Shown here: piece by piece, positions 46,297 through 55,150 of the stretch
Layout of the letters: every line of letters starts with the position of its first letter
How positions within the stretch are numbered: the stretch's first letter is position 1
Source: Buchnera aphidicola (Ceratovacuna japonica)
Lineage (GTDB): Bacteria; Pseudomonadota; Gammaproteobacteria; Enterobacterales; Enterobacteriaceae
Direction of reading: 5' to 3'
Length of the DNA stretch: 64,000 bases
Assembly (NCBI GenBank): GCA_024349705.1
Contig: AP026065.1
Location: 248,001 to 312,000, forward strand
The notes under the pieces: model-generated
The model's input: only the letters and a program-made list of their open reading frames with translations
Database searches by the model: none
What the model was told of the DNA's origin: nothing
Made by a program: the position numbers and the translations under genes

Positions 46297-46370
46297 TAGC
46301 TATGATGGGATTCGAACCCATGACCTCAGCGTTATGAGTGCTGTGCTCTGACCTGCTAAGCTACATAGCT
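46297..46370 (-). tRNA. metT: tRNA-Met(CAT), elongator
   Basis: Acceptor AGCTATG pairs with CATAGCT, discriminator A, anticodon CAT in loop CTCATAA. It resembles E. coli elongator metT in arms and cluster position; it lacks the mismatched 1-72 pair of initiator tRNA and the GGCCCC acceptor of tRNA-Ile(CAT). Confidence 0.92.
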
Positions 46371-46545
46371 ATATTATAAATTAAAATAGTTTAAAACTAA
46401 AATATACTAAATTAAAAAAAAATTATCAACAAATTTTAAGAATGTTTTATAAAATAAAAATAAATTTAAATTTAATTATTATATAATGTATATAATTACA
46501 TATAAATATTTTATTAAAAAAATAAAAAATAAAAAAAATAATCTT

Positions 46546-48186
46546 ATGAATAAAATTAATATAAACACAAATTTCATATACAAAATAATTAAAAAAGATA
46601 TTATTAAAAATAAATCATTGAATGTAAAAACACGGTTTCCTCCTGAACCAAATGGATATCTTCACATAGGACATGCTAAATCAATTTTTATAAATTTTAA
46701 TATAGCTAAGAAATATTTAGGGCAATGCAATTTAAGATTTGATGATACTAATCCATCAAAAGAAAAAAAAAAATATATAAAATCTATAAAAAAAGATATA
46801 AAATGGTTAGGATTTGAATGGCACGAAGGTGCAAAATATACTTCTAACTATTTTAACATATTTTATAAATATGCAATGATATTAATAAAAAAAGGATTAG
46901 CATATGTAGATAATTTAAATAAAAAAGAAATAAAAAAATATAGAGGAAACTTCAAAAAAAAAGGTAAAGAAAGTCCATTTAGAAATAGAAAAATTGAAGA
47001 AAATATAAACTTATTCAAAAAAATGAAATATGGAATTTTTAAAGATGGTAGTGCATGTTTAAGAGCTAAAATAAATATGAGATCTAAAATAATAGTAATG
47101 AGAGATCCTGTTTTATATAGAATAATAAAAAATAAAAAACATCATAAAACAAAAAATAAATGGTGTATATATCCTACATATGATTTTTCACATTGCATAT
47201 CAGACTATTTAGAGAAAATAACTCATTCCATATGTACTATGGAGTTTTTAGATAATAAAATTTTATACAACTGGATATTAAATAATATAGAAATTAAAAA
47301 TAAGCCTAAACAGTATGAATTTGCAAGATTAAATATAGAAAACAATATTCTTTCAAAAAGAAACATAAAAAAATTAATAAAAAAAAAAATAGTAAAAAAT
47401 TGGTCAGATCCAAGACTTCTGACAATATCTGGATTAAAAAAAAGAGGATACACGCCTTCATCAATAATAAATTTTTGTAATCATATAGGTGCAACTAAAA
47501 AAGAAAATTTCATTCAAATGTCTTATTTAGAACATTTTATAAGAAATGACTTAGAATATAAAGTAAAAAGAGCTATGGCTGTAATAAATCCTATAAAAAT
47601 TGTTATATACAATTTATCCAAAAATTATAAAAAAATTATTACAGTTCCTAATCATCCTAATATGAAAGAATTTGGTATTCAAAAAATTACTTTAAGAAGA
47701 GAAATATATATAGACAAATATGATTTTGAAGAAAAAACAAAAAATAAAAAAAAACTATTTATAAATGGTAAAGTAAAATTAAGATATTCATACATAATAA
47801 AAGCTAAAAAAATAAAAAGAAATAAACTAAACGAAATAAAAACAATTTATTGCAAATGTTACAAAAATATAAATTTAAAAAATAAAAAAAATAAAAATTG
47901 TGCAATAATACATTGGATATCTATAAAAGACTCTATAAAAACAAAATTTAAAATATATAAAAATTTATTTAAAACTAAGTATCCTGAAAATAAGAAAAAT
48001 ATGCTACAATATATAGATAAAAATTCAAAAGAAGTTAAAATAGGTTTTTCACAAAAAGATATTTTATCTAAAATTTTAAAAAATTATATACAATTTGAAA
48101 GAATTGGATATTTTATGTTAAACAAATTATCAAAAAAAAGAAACATTACTTTTACATGTGTTGTAAATCTAAAAAAAAATATATAA
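46546..48186 (+). CDS. glnS: Glutaminyl-tRNA synthetase
   Basis: Charges tRNA-Gln. The 546 aa protein (E. coli 554) has 'RFPPEPNGYLHIGHAKS' (HIGH motif near residue 40) and the KMSKS equivalent 'LSKRN'. An earlier ATG at 46486 adds 20 non-conserved residues; the ATG at 46546 fits the family start and is preferred. The two C-terminal anticodon-binding barrels are present. It diverges from the tRNA-Met-Leu-Gln cluster. Confidence 0.95.
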   Translation: MNKININTNFIYKIIKKDIIKNKSLNVKTRFPPEPNGYLHIGHAKSIFINFNIAKKYLGQCNLRFDDTNPSKEKKKYIKSIKKDIKWLGFEWHEGAKYTSNYFNIFYKYAMILIKKGLAYVDNLNKKEIKKYRGNFKKKGKESPFRNRKIEENINLFKKMKYGIFKDGSACLRAKINMRSKIIVMRDPVLYRIIKNKKHHKTKNKWCIYPTYDFSHCISDYLEKITHSICTMEFLDNKILYNWILNNIEIKNKPKQYEFARLNIENNILSKRNIKKLIKKKIVKNWSDPRLLTISGLKKRGYTPSSIINFCNHIGATKKENFIQMSYLEHFIRNDLEYKVKRAMAVINPIKIVIYNLSKNYKKIITVPNHPNMKEFGIQKITLRREIYIDKYDFEEKTKNKKKLFINGKVKLRYSYIIKAKKIKRNKLNEIKTIYCKCYKNINLKNKKNKNCAIIHWISIKDSIKTKFKIYKNLFKTKYPENKKNMLQYIDKNSKEVKIGFSQKDILSKILKNYIQFERIGYFMLNKLSKKRNITFTCVVNLKKNI

Positions 48187-48234
48187 TTTTACAAAATATT
48201 ATTAAAAACCTACTTTAAATAAAATGTTAAAAAA

Positions 48235-49515
48235 ATGTCAAAAATAAAAAAAATATATGCTAGAGAAATAATAGATTCTAGAGGATATCCTACAATAGAA
48301 TCTGAAGTATACTTAGAAAATGGTTCTTATGGAAGATCTAGTGTTCCTTCAGGAGCGTCAACTGGATCAAAAGAAGCACTAGAATTAAGAGACAAAAATA
48401 AAGAATATTTTTTTGGAAACGGAGTTTTAAAAGCAGTTAAAAATGTAAATTGTATAATATCTAAAATATTAAAAAATAAAAATGCAAAAGAACAAGAAAA
48501 AATAGATGAAATAATGATAAGAGAAGATGGAACAAAAAATAAATCTAATCTGGGATCAAATGCAATACTTTCTGTATCATTAGCTATTGCAAAAGCATAT
48601 TCTGCATATAAAAAATTTGATTTATATGAATATATATATAAATTGTCAAATCAAAAAGAAAGTATAATAATGCCAAGACCTATGATAAATATAATAAATG
48701 GAGGTAAACATGCTAATAATAATTTAGATATACAAGAATTTATGATACAACCTAAAAATAATATATCTATAAAAAAATCTGTTAGAATTGGATGTGAAAT
48801 ATTTCATTCATTATATAACATATTAAAAGAAAATAATATAAGCACATCAGTTGGAGATGAAGGAGGTTTTTCTCCTAGTTTATGTAATAATGAAGAAGCT
48901 TTAAAATTTATACAAAAATCTATAAAAAAAACAAAATACATATTAGGGGAAGATATAAATATTGCTATAGATTGCGCTTCTTCAGAATTATATAATAAAC
49001 ATACTAAAAAATATGAACTAAAAAATGAAAAAAAATTTTTTAATTACAAAGAATTTACAAAATATCTAAAAAACATATCTAAAAAATATTATATTTCATC
49101 TATAGAAGATGGATTAGAAGAAAATGATTGGAAAGGATTTACATACCAGACAAAAAAAATTGGAAAAAACATACAAATAGTTGGAGATGATTTATTTGTA
49201 ACTAATCCAACTATATTAAAAAAAGGTATTTCAAAAAAAGCTGCTAATGCTATTTTAATAAAATTAAATCAAATAGGAACTTTAACAGAAACACTAAAAA
49301 CTATTTGTATAGCAAAGAAAAATAATTACAATACAATAATTTCTCATAGATCAGGAGAAACAGAAGATACATTTATATCAGATTTGTCTGTAGGAACTAT
49401 ATCAAAACAAATAAAAACTGGGTCTATGTCTAGATCTGAAAGAACTTCTAAATACAATAGACTTATAAGAATAGAAGAAAAACTATCTAAAACTAATTAT
49501 AAAATTATTATATAG
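48235..49515 (+). CDS. eno: Enolase
   Basis: Converts 2-phosphoglycerate to phosphoenolpyruvate. The 426 aa protein (E. coli 432) has 'AREIIDSRGYPTIE' at the start, 'SVGDEGGFSP', the magnesium ligands in 'IEDGLEENDW' and 'VGDDLF', and 'SHRSGETEDTFI' near residue 370. Complete. The degradosome role is unlikely because RNase E lacks its scaffold. pyrG, beside eno in E. coli, is absent. Confidence 0.97.
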   Translation: MSKIKKIYAREIIDSRGYPTIESEVYLENGSYGRSSVPSGASTGSKEALELRDKNKEYFFGNGVLKAVKNVNCIISKILKNKNAKEQEKIDEIMIREDGTKNKSNLGSNAILSVSLAIAKAYSAYKKFDLYEYIYKLSNQKESIIMPRPMINIINGGKHANNNLDIQEFMIQPKNNISIKKSVRIGCEIFHSLYNILKENNISTSVGDEGGFSPSLCNNEEALKFIQKSIKKTKYILGEDINIAIDCASSELYNKHTKKYELKNEKKFFNYKEFTKYLKNISKKYYISSIEDGLEENDWKGFTYQTKKIGKNIQIVGDDLFVTNPTILKKGISKKAANAILIKLNQIGTLTETLKTICIAKKNNYNTIISHRSGETEDTFISDLSVGTISKQIKTGSMSRSERTSKYNRLIRIEEKLSKTNYKIII

Positions 49516-49524
49516 ACAATAATA

Positions 49525-50420
49525 ATGCATATAAAAAATATAAAAAATAAAACATTTATAATAGATGGAACTTATCATATATATAAATATTATTTTGGAA
49601 TACCAACATTAAAAAACAATGTTGGAATACAAACAAATATAATACATGGTTTTATTAATATGATAAGCATAATTTATAAAAAATATAATCCAAATAAAAT
49701 AATAATTGTATTTGATTCTAAAAAAAAAACTTTAGAAAAAAAATATATAAAGAATATAAAAAAAATAGACCATCTATGCCAAAAAAAATTGTATCTCAAA
49801 TAAAATATTTACATTTTGTGATAAAAAATTTAGGAATACCTATAGTAATTATACCATTTATAGAAGCGGATGATACAATTGGGATATTATCAAAAATAGA
49901 AAATAAAAAAAATAATTATGTATTTATATTAACTAATGATAAAGATATTTATCAAATAATAAATTCAAAAACATTTATTTTAAAAAGTTTATATAAAATA
50001 ATAGGAAGAAATGAGGTAAAAAAAGAATATAAAATATTACCTAAAAATATACCAGATTATTTATCACTAGTAGGAGATAGATCTGATAATATTCCAGGAG
50101 TTCCGTGCATAGGAAAAAAAACAGCTCAAAAACTTATAAAAAAATATAAAAATCTAAAAAACATATATAAAAATATTAAAAAAATAAAAAATCTAAAAAT
50201 AAAAAATAAAAAAAATATAATAAATAACTTAAAAAAAAAAGAAGAAGAAGTAATGTTTTCATTAAAACTTACTAAATTAAATTTAAATTTTAAAATAAAA
50301 AATAAATTTAAAAATTTAAAATTAAAAAATCCAAACATAAAAAAACTAAACATATTTTTAAAAAAAATAAATTTAATAGATAAAATAATAAATAAAAACA
50401 TAATTATAAAAAAAAAATAA
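49525..50420 (+). CDS. polA: PolA 5'-3' exonuclease domain only, split by a 1-base shift
   Basis: Removes RNA primers and flaps at Okazaki fragments. The two halves (49525 to about 49720, then 49730-50420 in another frame) join into one 298 aa protein if the 10-A run at 49720-49729 is read as 11 A. Across the join, FDSKK continues as NFRKKIYKEYKKNRPSMP, matching E. coli PolA FDAKGKTFRDELFEHYKSHRPPMP in order and spacing. Later motifs are 'EADDTIGIL', 'TNDKDIYQI' and the helix-hairpin-helix 'GDRSDNIPGVPCIGKKTA'. The polymerase and proofreading domains are absent, known for Buchnera. Resemblance is stronger to PolA than to Xni. It may be a slippage-expressed gene or an early pseudogene. Confidence 0.85.
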
Positions 50421-50505
50421 ATGTAAACAATATAATTTAAAAATAGTAATTTTATAAATAATTTAAATAAAATGAGATAACTAAAATTTTATTATAAAAA
50501 AAAAT

Positions 50506-52320
50506 ATGAAAAAAATAAAAAATATAGCAATAATAGCTCATGTAGATCATGGAAAAACAACATTAGTAGATAAATTATTGCAATCATCTATATACTATGA
50601 AAAAAAAAATAATATAGAAGATAGAATAATGGATTCTAATCTTTTAGAAAAAGAAAGAGGTATTACGATAATATCAAAACATACATCTATATTTTGGAAA
50701 GAATATAAAATAAATATAGTAGATACTCCTGGACATGCTGATTTTGGGGGAGAAGTAGAAAGAATAATGTCAATGGTAGATTCTGTATTATTAATAGTAG
50801 ATTCGTTAGAAGGGCCTATGCCTCAAACAAGATTTGTAACTAAAAAATCTTTTTTATATAATTTAAATCCAATAGTAGTAATAAACAAAATAGATAGAAA
50901 AAATGCTAGACCTGAATGGGTATTGAACAAAATATTTGATTTATTTATAAATCTTGATGCCACAGAAAAACAACTTGATTTTCCAACAGTATACACTTCT
51001 GCATCATTAGGAACTTCAGGAACAGATCTAAAAAATATAAAAAGTAATATGATTCCTCTAATAGAAACAATAATAAAACATACTCCAACTCCCAAAATTT
51101 CAAAAGATGAAAGTTTAAAACTTCAAATATCACAAATAGATTATGACAACTATTTAGGACACATAGGAATAGGAAAAATAAAATCTGGAAAAATAAAAAA
51201 AAATCAAAATGTTATAATAAAAAACAATAAAAATAAAGAAAATACAGGAAAAATAAACAAAATATTACACTATTGTGGTCTTAAAAAAGTAGAAATAGAT
51301 AGATCTAATGCAGGAGAAATAGTTTTGATATCTGGAATAGAAAACATAGAAATATCTGATACTATATGTGATAAAAAAGAAACTAAACCTTTACCTGATA
51401 TATCAATAGACAAACCAACAGTAAAAATATTTTTATCAGTAAATACATCCCCTTTAGCAGGAAAAGAAGGAAAATATTTAACTTCTAGACAAATATTAGA
51501 TAGATTAAAAAAAGAAACATCTAGAAACGTTTCATTAGAGATAGATTATAAAAATAATTCAAATATATTTTGTATATCTGGAAGAGGAGAACTACATTTA
51601 TCTATTCTTATAGAAACTATGAGAAGAGAGGGATTTGAAATGGAACTATCTAGACCAAAAATAATTTTTAAACAAAAAAAAGATAAAATATATGAACCAT
51701 ATGAAAATTTAATTATAGATGTAGAAAAAAAACATCAAGGGAATGTTATGAAATTTATTGGTGAGAGAAAAGGAAATTTAAAAAATATAATTGTTAGCAA
51801 TGAGAAAGATAGAATATGTTTAGACTATAGTATTTCTAGCAGAGCATTAATAGGATTTAGATCAGAGTTTAACAATATAACTTCTGGAACTGGAATATTT
51901 TATTCTTCTTTTAATAAATATGATTTAAAAAGAAATTATACAGTAGGACAAAGAAAAAATGGAGTTTTAATATCTAACAAAAGAGGAAAAGCATTAGGAT
52001 TTTCTTTGTTTTCTTTACAAGAAAGAGGAAAACTGTTTATTTCTCATGGAGAAGAAGTATATGAAGGTCAAATAATAGGAATTAATAATAGAGAAAACGA
52101 TTTAACAGTTAATTGTTTGTCTGGAAAAAAATTAACTAATATGAGAGCATCAGGAAGTGATGAAGCGATAAATTTAATTAATCCAATTATTATGACTTTA
52201 GAAAAAGCTTTTAATTTTATAAATGATGATGAATTAATAGAAATAACACCAAAAAAAATAAGACTAAGAAAAAAATATTTAAAAGAAAACGAAAGAAAAA
52301 AATATAAAAAAATGAAATAA
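50506..52320 (+). CDS. typA: TypA/BipA, ribosome-associated GTPase
   Basis: Translational GTPase helping 50S assembly. The 604 aa protein (E. coli 607) has AHVDHGKTT near the start, 'ERGITI', DTPGHADFGGEVER, NKID and the C-terminal domain with 'RSEFNNITSGTG'. Complete. In E. coli polA and typA are near each other; the intervening glnALG and others are lost. Confidence 0.96.
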   Translation: MKKIKNIAIIAHVDHGKTTLVDKLLQSSIYYEKKNNIEDRIMDSNLLEKERGITIISKHTSIFWKEYKINIVDTPGHADFGGEVERIMSMVDSVLLIVDSLEGPMPQTRFVTKKSFLYNLNPIVVINKIDRKNARPEWVLNKIFDLFINLDATEKQLDFPTVYTSASLGTSGTDLKNIKSNMIPLIETIIKHTPTPKISKDESLKLQISQIDYDNYLGHIGIGKIKSGKIKKNQNVIIKNNKNKENTGKINKILHYCGLKKVEIDRSNAGEIVLISGIENIEISDTICDKKETKPLPDISIDKPTVKIFLSVNTSPLAGKEGKYLTSRQILDRLKKETSRNVSLEIDYKNNSNIFCISGRGELHLSILIETMRREGFEMELSRPKIIFKQKKDKIYEPYENLIIDVEKKHQGNVMKFIGERKGNLKNIIVSNEKDRICLDYSISSRALIGFRSEFNNITSGTGIFYSSFNKYDLKRNYTVGQRKNGVLISNKRGKALGFSLFSLQERGKLFISHGEEVYEGQIIGINNRENDLTVNCLSGKKLTNMRASGSDEAINLINPIIMTLEKAFNFINDDELIEITPKKIRLRKKYLKENERKKYKKMK

Positions 52321-52333
52321 ATAAAATAAAATA

Positions 52334-52969
52334 CTATTCATTAACTAAATTATGTATTAATCTAGAATATTTATATTTGTTATGAATAGTCTTTAATCTT
52401 TCAGACTCTACTATTATTTTAATATTTTTTAAAGTTTTACTAAAATTATCATTAATTATTAAATAATCATAATATTTATAATTTTTTATTTCTGTAGAAA
52501 AATTTTTCATTCTATCAATTATATTATCAATACTATCCTGATTTCTATTCTTTAATCTTTTTATTATTTCTAATTTAGAAGGAGGAAGAATAAAAATACT
52601 TCTAGAAAATTTAATTTTTTTTTTTACTTGACAGGCTCCTTTATAATCAATATCTAAAAAAACATCTTTACCATTAATAATATTTTTATATATTTTATTA
52701 AAACTTGTTCCATAATAATTGTTAAAAACTTTAGCATATTCTAAAAATATTTTATTTTCTATCATATTTTTAAAAACATTTTTAGAAATAAAATTATAAT
52801 GTATTTTATCTATTTCTATTTTTCTTTTTAATCTAGTAGTATAAGATATAGATAAAAATATATTTTTTAGTATATTTTTATTAACAAAATTGCTTAACAA
52901 ACTAGATTTTCCTGTACCACTTGGTGCGGAAAAAATAAAACATGTTCCATAATTTTTATTATTTTTCAT
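52334..52969 (-). CDS. gmk: Guanylate kinase
   Basis: Phosphorylates GMP to GDP. The 211 aa protein (E. coli 207) has the P-loop SAPSGTGKSS near residue 14, 'SISYTTRLKRKIEIDKIHY' and 'LDIDYKGACQVK'. Its ATG overlaps the ygfZ TGA stop (ATGA), so the pair is coupled. spoT and rpoZ, next to gmk in E. coli, are not here. Confidence 0.96.
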   Translation of the reverse strand: MKNNKNYGTCFIFSAPSGTGKSSLLSNFVNKNILKNIFLSISYTTRLKRKIEIDKIHYNFISKNVFKNMIENKIFLEYAKVFNNYYGTSFNKIYKNIINGKDVFLDIDYKGACQVKKKIKFSRSIFILPPSKLEIIKRLKNRNQDSIDNIIDRMKNFSTEIKNYKYYDYLIINDNFSKTLKNIKIIVESERLKTIHNKYKYSRLIHNLVNE

Positions 52970-53937
52970 ATAATTTTATATTTATATACAAAAAAAATAC
53001 TTTCATTTATATTTTCTATTTTGAATAAAACATTATTTTCTACAACACTGTTTAAAACACACTGAATTAAAACATAATTTTTTATTTTTATAGAAAACAA
53101 TACTGTTCCAAAAAAAACATATTCATTATTATCAATAATTTTTAAAACTCTTGATCCTATTATAGGAGTTTTTTCTGAAATTCCATACAACAGAAATATT
53201 TTTTTTTTATTAGAATTTCTATATTTTATTTTAGATATAATCTCCTGACCTTTGTAACATCCTTTATCAAAATGTATAGCATCAAACTTTCTTAAATTTA
53301 AAGAAATAGGGTTAAACTTTTTACAATTTTCTTTCTCTAATATTGGAAAATTTGATATCATTAACAAAAAGTCCCATTCAATATTTTTTTTTAATTTACA
53401 TTTATTAAAAAAAAACTTTTTTAAAAAATATATTTTCTCACTTGGAAAAACAATTATAAATTTATCTAAATAATTTAGTTTTAAAAAAATAAAACTATCT
53501 TTTTTTACTACATTAAATTTGTTAAAAGAAATATTAAAAAATTTTTCTAAAACAACTTTAGAATTTTTACCAAACAATCCAAGAATTTTTATATTTTTTT
53601 CATTAAATATATTAACCTTAGAAAATATAGAATATTTTTTAATTTCATCAAATTGATATTTAAAGACGCTTTTTCTACATAAATAAGCATAATTATTATC
53701 TAAATAATTAAAAATTAGAAATATATTTATTAATCTTCCATTGACATCACAATATGATCCATAACTATATTTATTTCTTTTTAACAAATTTAAATTATTT
53801 GTAAATTGATTTTGCAAATATTCTTTTTTATCTTTTCCTGAAACTATAGTAGCAGAAATATTTTTTAAATAAACTAATATAGGTTTATCACTGTAAAAAA
53901 GTTTTTTAAAATGATTTAAAACAAATAACTTTTTCAA
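52966..53937 (-). CDS. ygfZ: YgfZ, folate-binding iron-sulfur maturation protein
   Basis: Helps repair or assemble certain 4Fe-4S enzymes, such as MiaB, which is also in this window. The 323 aa protein (E. coli 326) has the signature KGCYKGQEI with the reactive cysteine around residue 226. The start is TTG at 53935-53937 with AAAGGA six bases upstream. The stop is TGA, overlapping gmk. Confidence 0.92.
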   Translation of the reverse strand: MKKLFVLNHFKKLFYSDKPILVYLKNISATIVSGKDKKEYLQNQFTNNLNLLKRNKYSYGSYCDVNGRLINIFLIFNYLDNNYAYLCRKSVFKYQFDEIKKYSIFSKVNIFNEKNIKILGLFGKNSKVVLEKFFNISFNKFNVVKKDSFIFLKLNYLDKFIIVFPSEKIYFLKKFFFNKCKLKKNIEWDFLLMISNFPILEKENCKKFNPISLNLRKFDAIHFDKGCYKGQEIISKIKYRNSNKKKIFLLYGISEKTPIIGSRVLKIIDNNEYVFFGTVLFSIKIKNYVLIQCVLNSVVENNVLFKIENINESIFFVYKYKII

Positions 53938-54054
53938 AAAAATCCTTTAAAAAAAAATTATATAAAATATAACAATTTATATAAAAATATTCTAATATAT
54001 AAATAGATTAAGATTTATTATATCATATATATAAAACATATAATAGGTAAAATT

Positions 54055-55148
54055 ATGAAAATTATAAAAATAGAAAAAAAAATAAAAAAAATAAAAAAAA
54101 AAATAAAAATTTAAAAAAAATAATAAAATATAATAAAGAAAAAAAAAAGTTAAATAACATAAAACATAATTTACAAAAAGAAAATATGTGGAATAATACT
54201 AATTTAATGTTAAAGTTAAAAAAAAACAAAAAAAAAATAGAAAATAAGATTAATCCAATAAAAAAAAATTATAATAAAATAAAATATTTAACAGAACTAA
54301 TAAAATTATCAAAAAAATTAAAAAGTTATGAAATATTAAAAGATATAAATATAGAAATAGTAAAAATAGAAAAAAGAATAAAAAAAATAGAATTTTATAA
54401 AATGTTTTGTAAAAAAAATGATTCCTCAAATTGTTATATAGACTTACAATCTGGATCAGGTGGAGTGGAATCTCAAGATTGGGTAAGTATGTTGTTAAAA
54501 ATGTATTTAAAATGGGCACAAAAAAAAAAATTTAAAACAAAAATAATATCAGAATCCAGAGGAGAAATAGCAGGTATAAAATCTTCTACAATTTATGTAT
54601 CAGGAAAATTTGCTTTCGGATGGTTTAGAACAGAAACTGGAATACATAGATTAGTAAGAAAAAGCCCTTTCAATTCTACAGGGAAAAGACATACATCTTT
54701 TGCTTCTATATATGTATATCCTGAAATAAAGAAAAAAAAAGTATTAAAAATATCATGCTCAGATATAAAAGTAGACGTATATAGATCTTCAGGAGCTGGT
54801 GGGCAACATGTAAATAAAACAGAATCTGCAGTGAGAATAAAACATATTCCAACAAATTTAGTAACACAATGCCAAAACTATAGATCTCAACATAAAAATA
54901 AAGAACAAGCAATGAAACAAATGGAATCTAAACTCTATGATTTAGAAACAAAAAAGATAAATAAAAAAAAAAAAAAAATAGAAAATAAAAAATCTAAAAT
55001 TACATGGAGTAAACAAATTAGATCATATATTTTAGATACATCAAAAATAAAAGATATTAGAACTGGAATAGAATCTAGTAATATACAATCAGTATTAAAT
55101 GGAAACTTAGACAAATTTGTTGAAGAAACATTAAAACTAGGTATTTAA
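54055..55148 (+). CDS. prfB: Release factor 2, needs a 1-base shift in an A tract
   Basis: Ends translation at TGA and TAA. The ATG at 54055 has AGGT about 7 bases upstream. That frame stops at TAA 54112-54114 after 19 codons; the rest lies in the -1 frame, open but without a start until 54186. Reading the 11-A run at 54093-54103 as 12 A joins them to 364 aa, against 365 in E. coli. The joined N-terminus continues YNKEKKKLNNI and MWNN, aligned with YDAKKERLEEV and VWNEP. Later come SPF (codon recognition), GGQ, and Ser at the position of E. coli Thr246. The usual CTT-TGA-C +1 recoding site and its internal AGGGGG are absent. lysS follows 2 bases on. Confidence 0.9.
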
Positions 55149-55150
55149 AA

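Noticed and set aside
49776..50420. Separate small gene starting at MPKK (49776)
   Set aside because: This ATG is the Met of the conserved NRPSMP segment inside the PolA nuclease; upstream codons in the same frame also align, so it is the second half of a split gene.
49525..50420. Xni (YgdG) instead of PolA
   Set aside because: The segments IPTLKNNVG and FRKKIYKEYKKNRPSMP align to PolA's N-terminal domain, and polA lies near typA in E. coli.
54186..55148. prfB starting at the ATG 54186
   Set aside because: Leaves out about 43 family residues that are encoded just upstream and aligned, and it lacks a ribosome-binding site; the joined reading gives the expected 364 aa.
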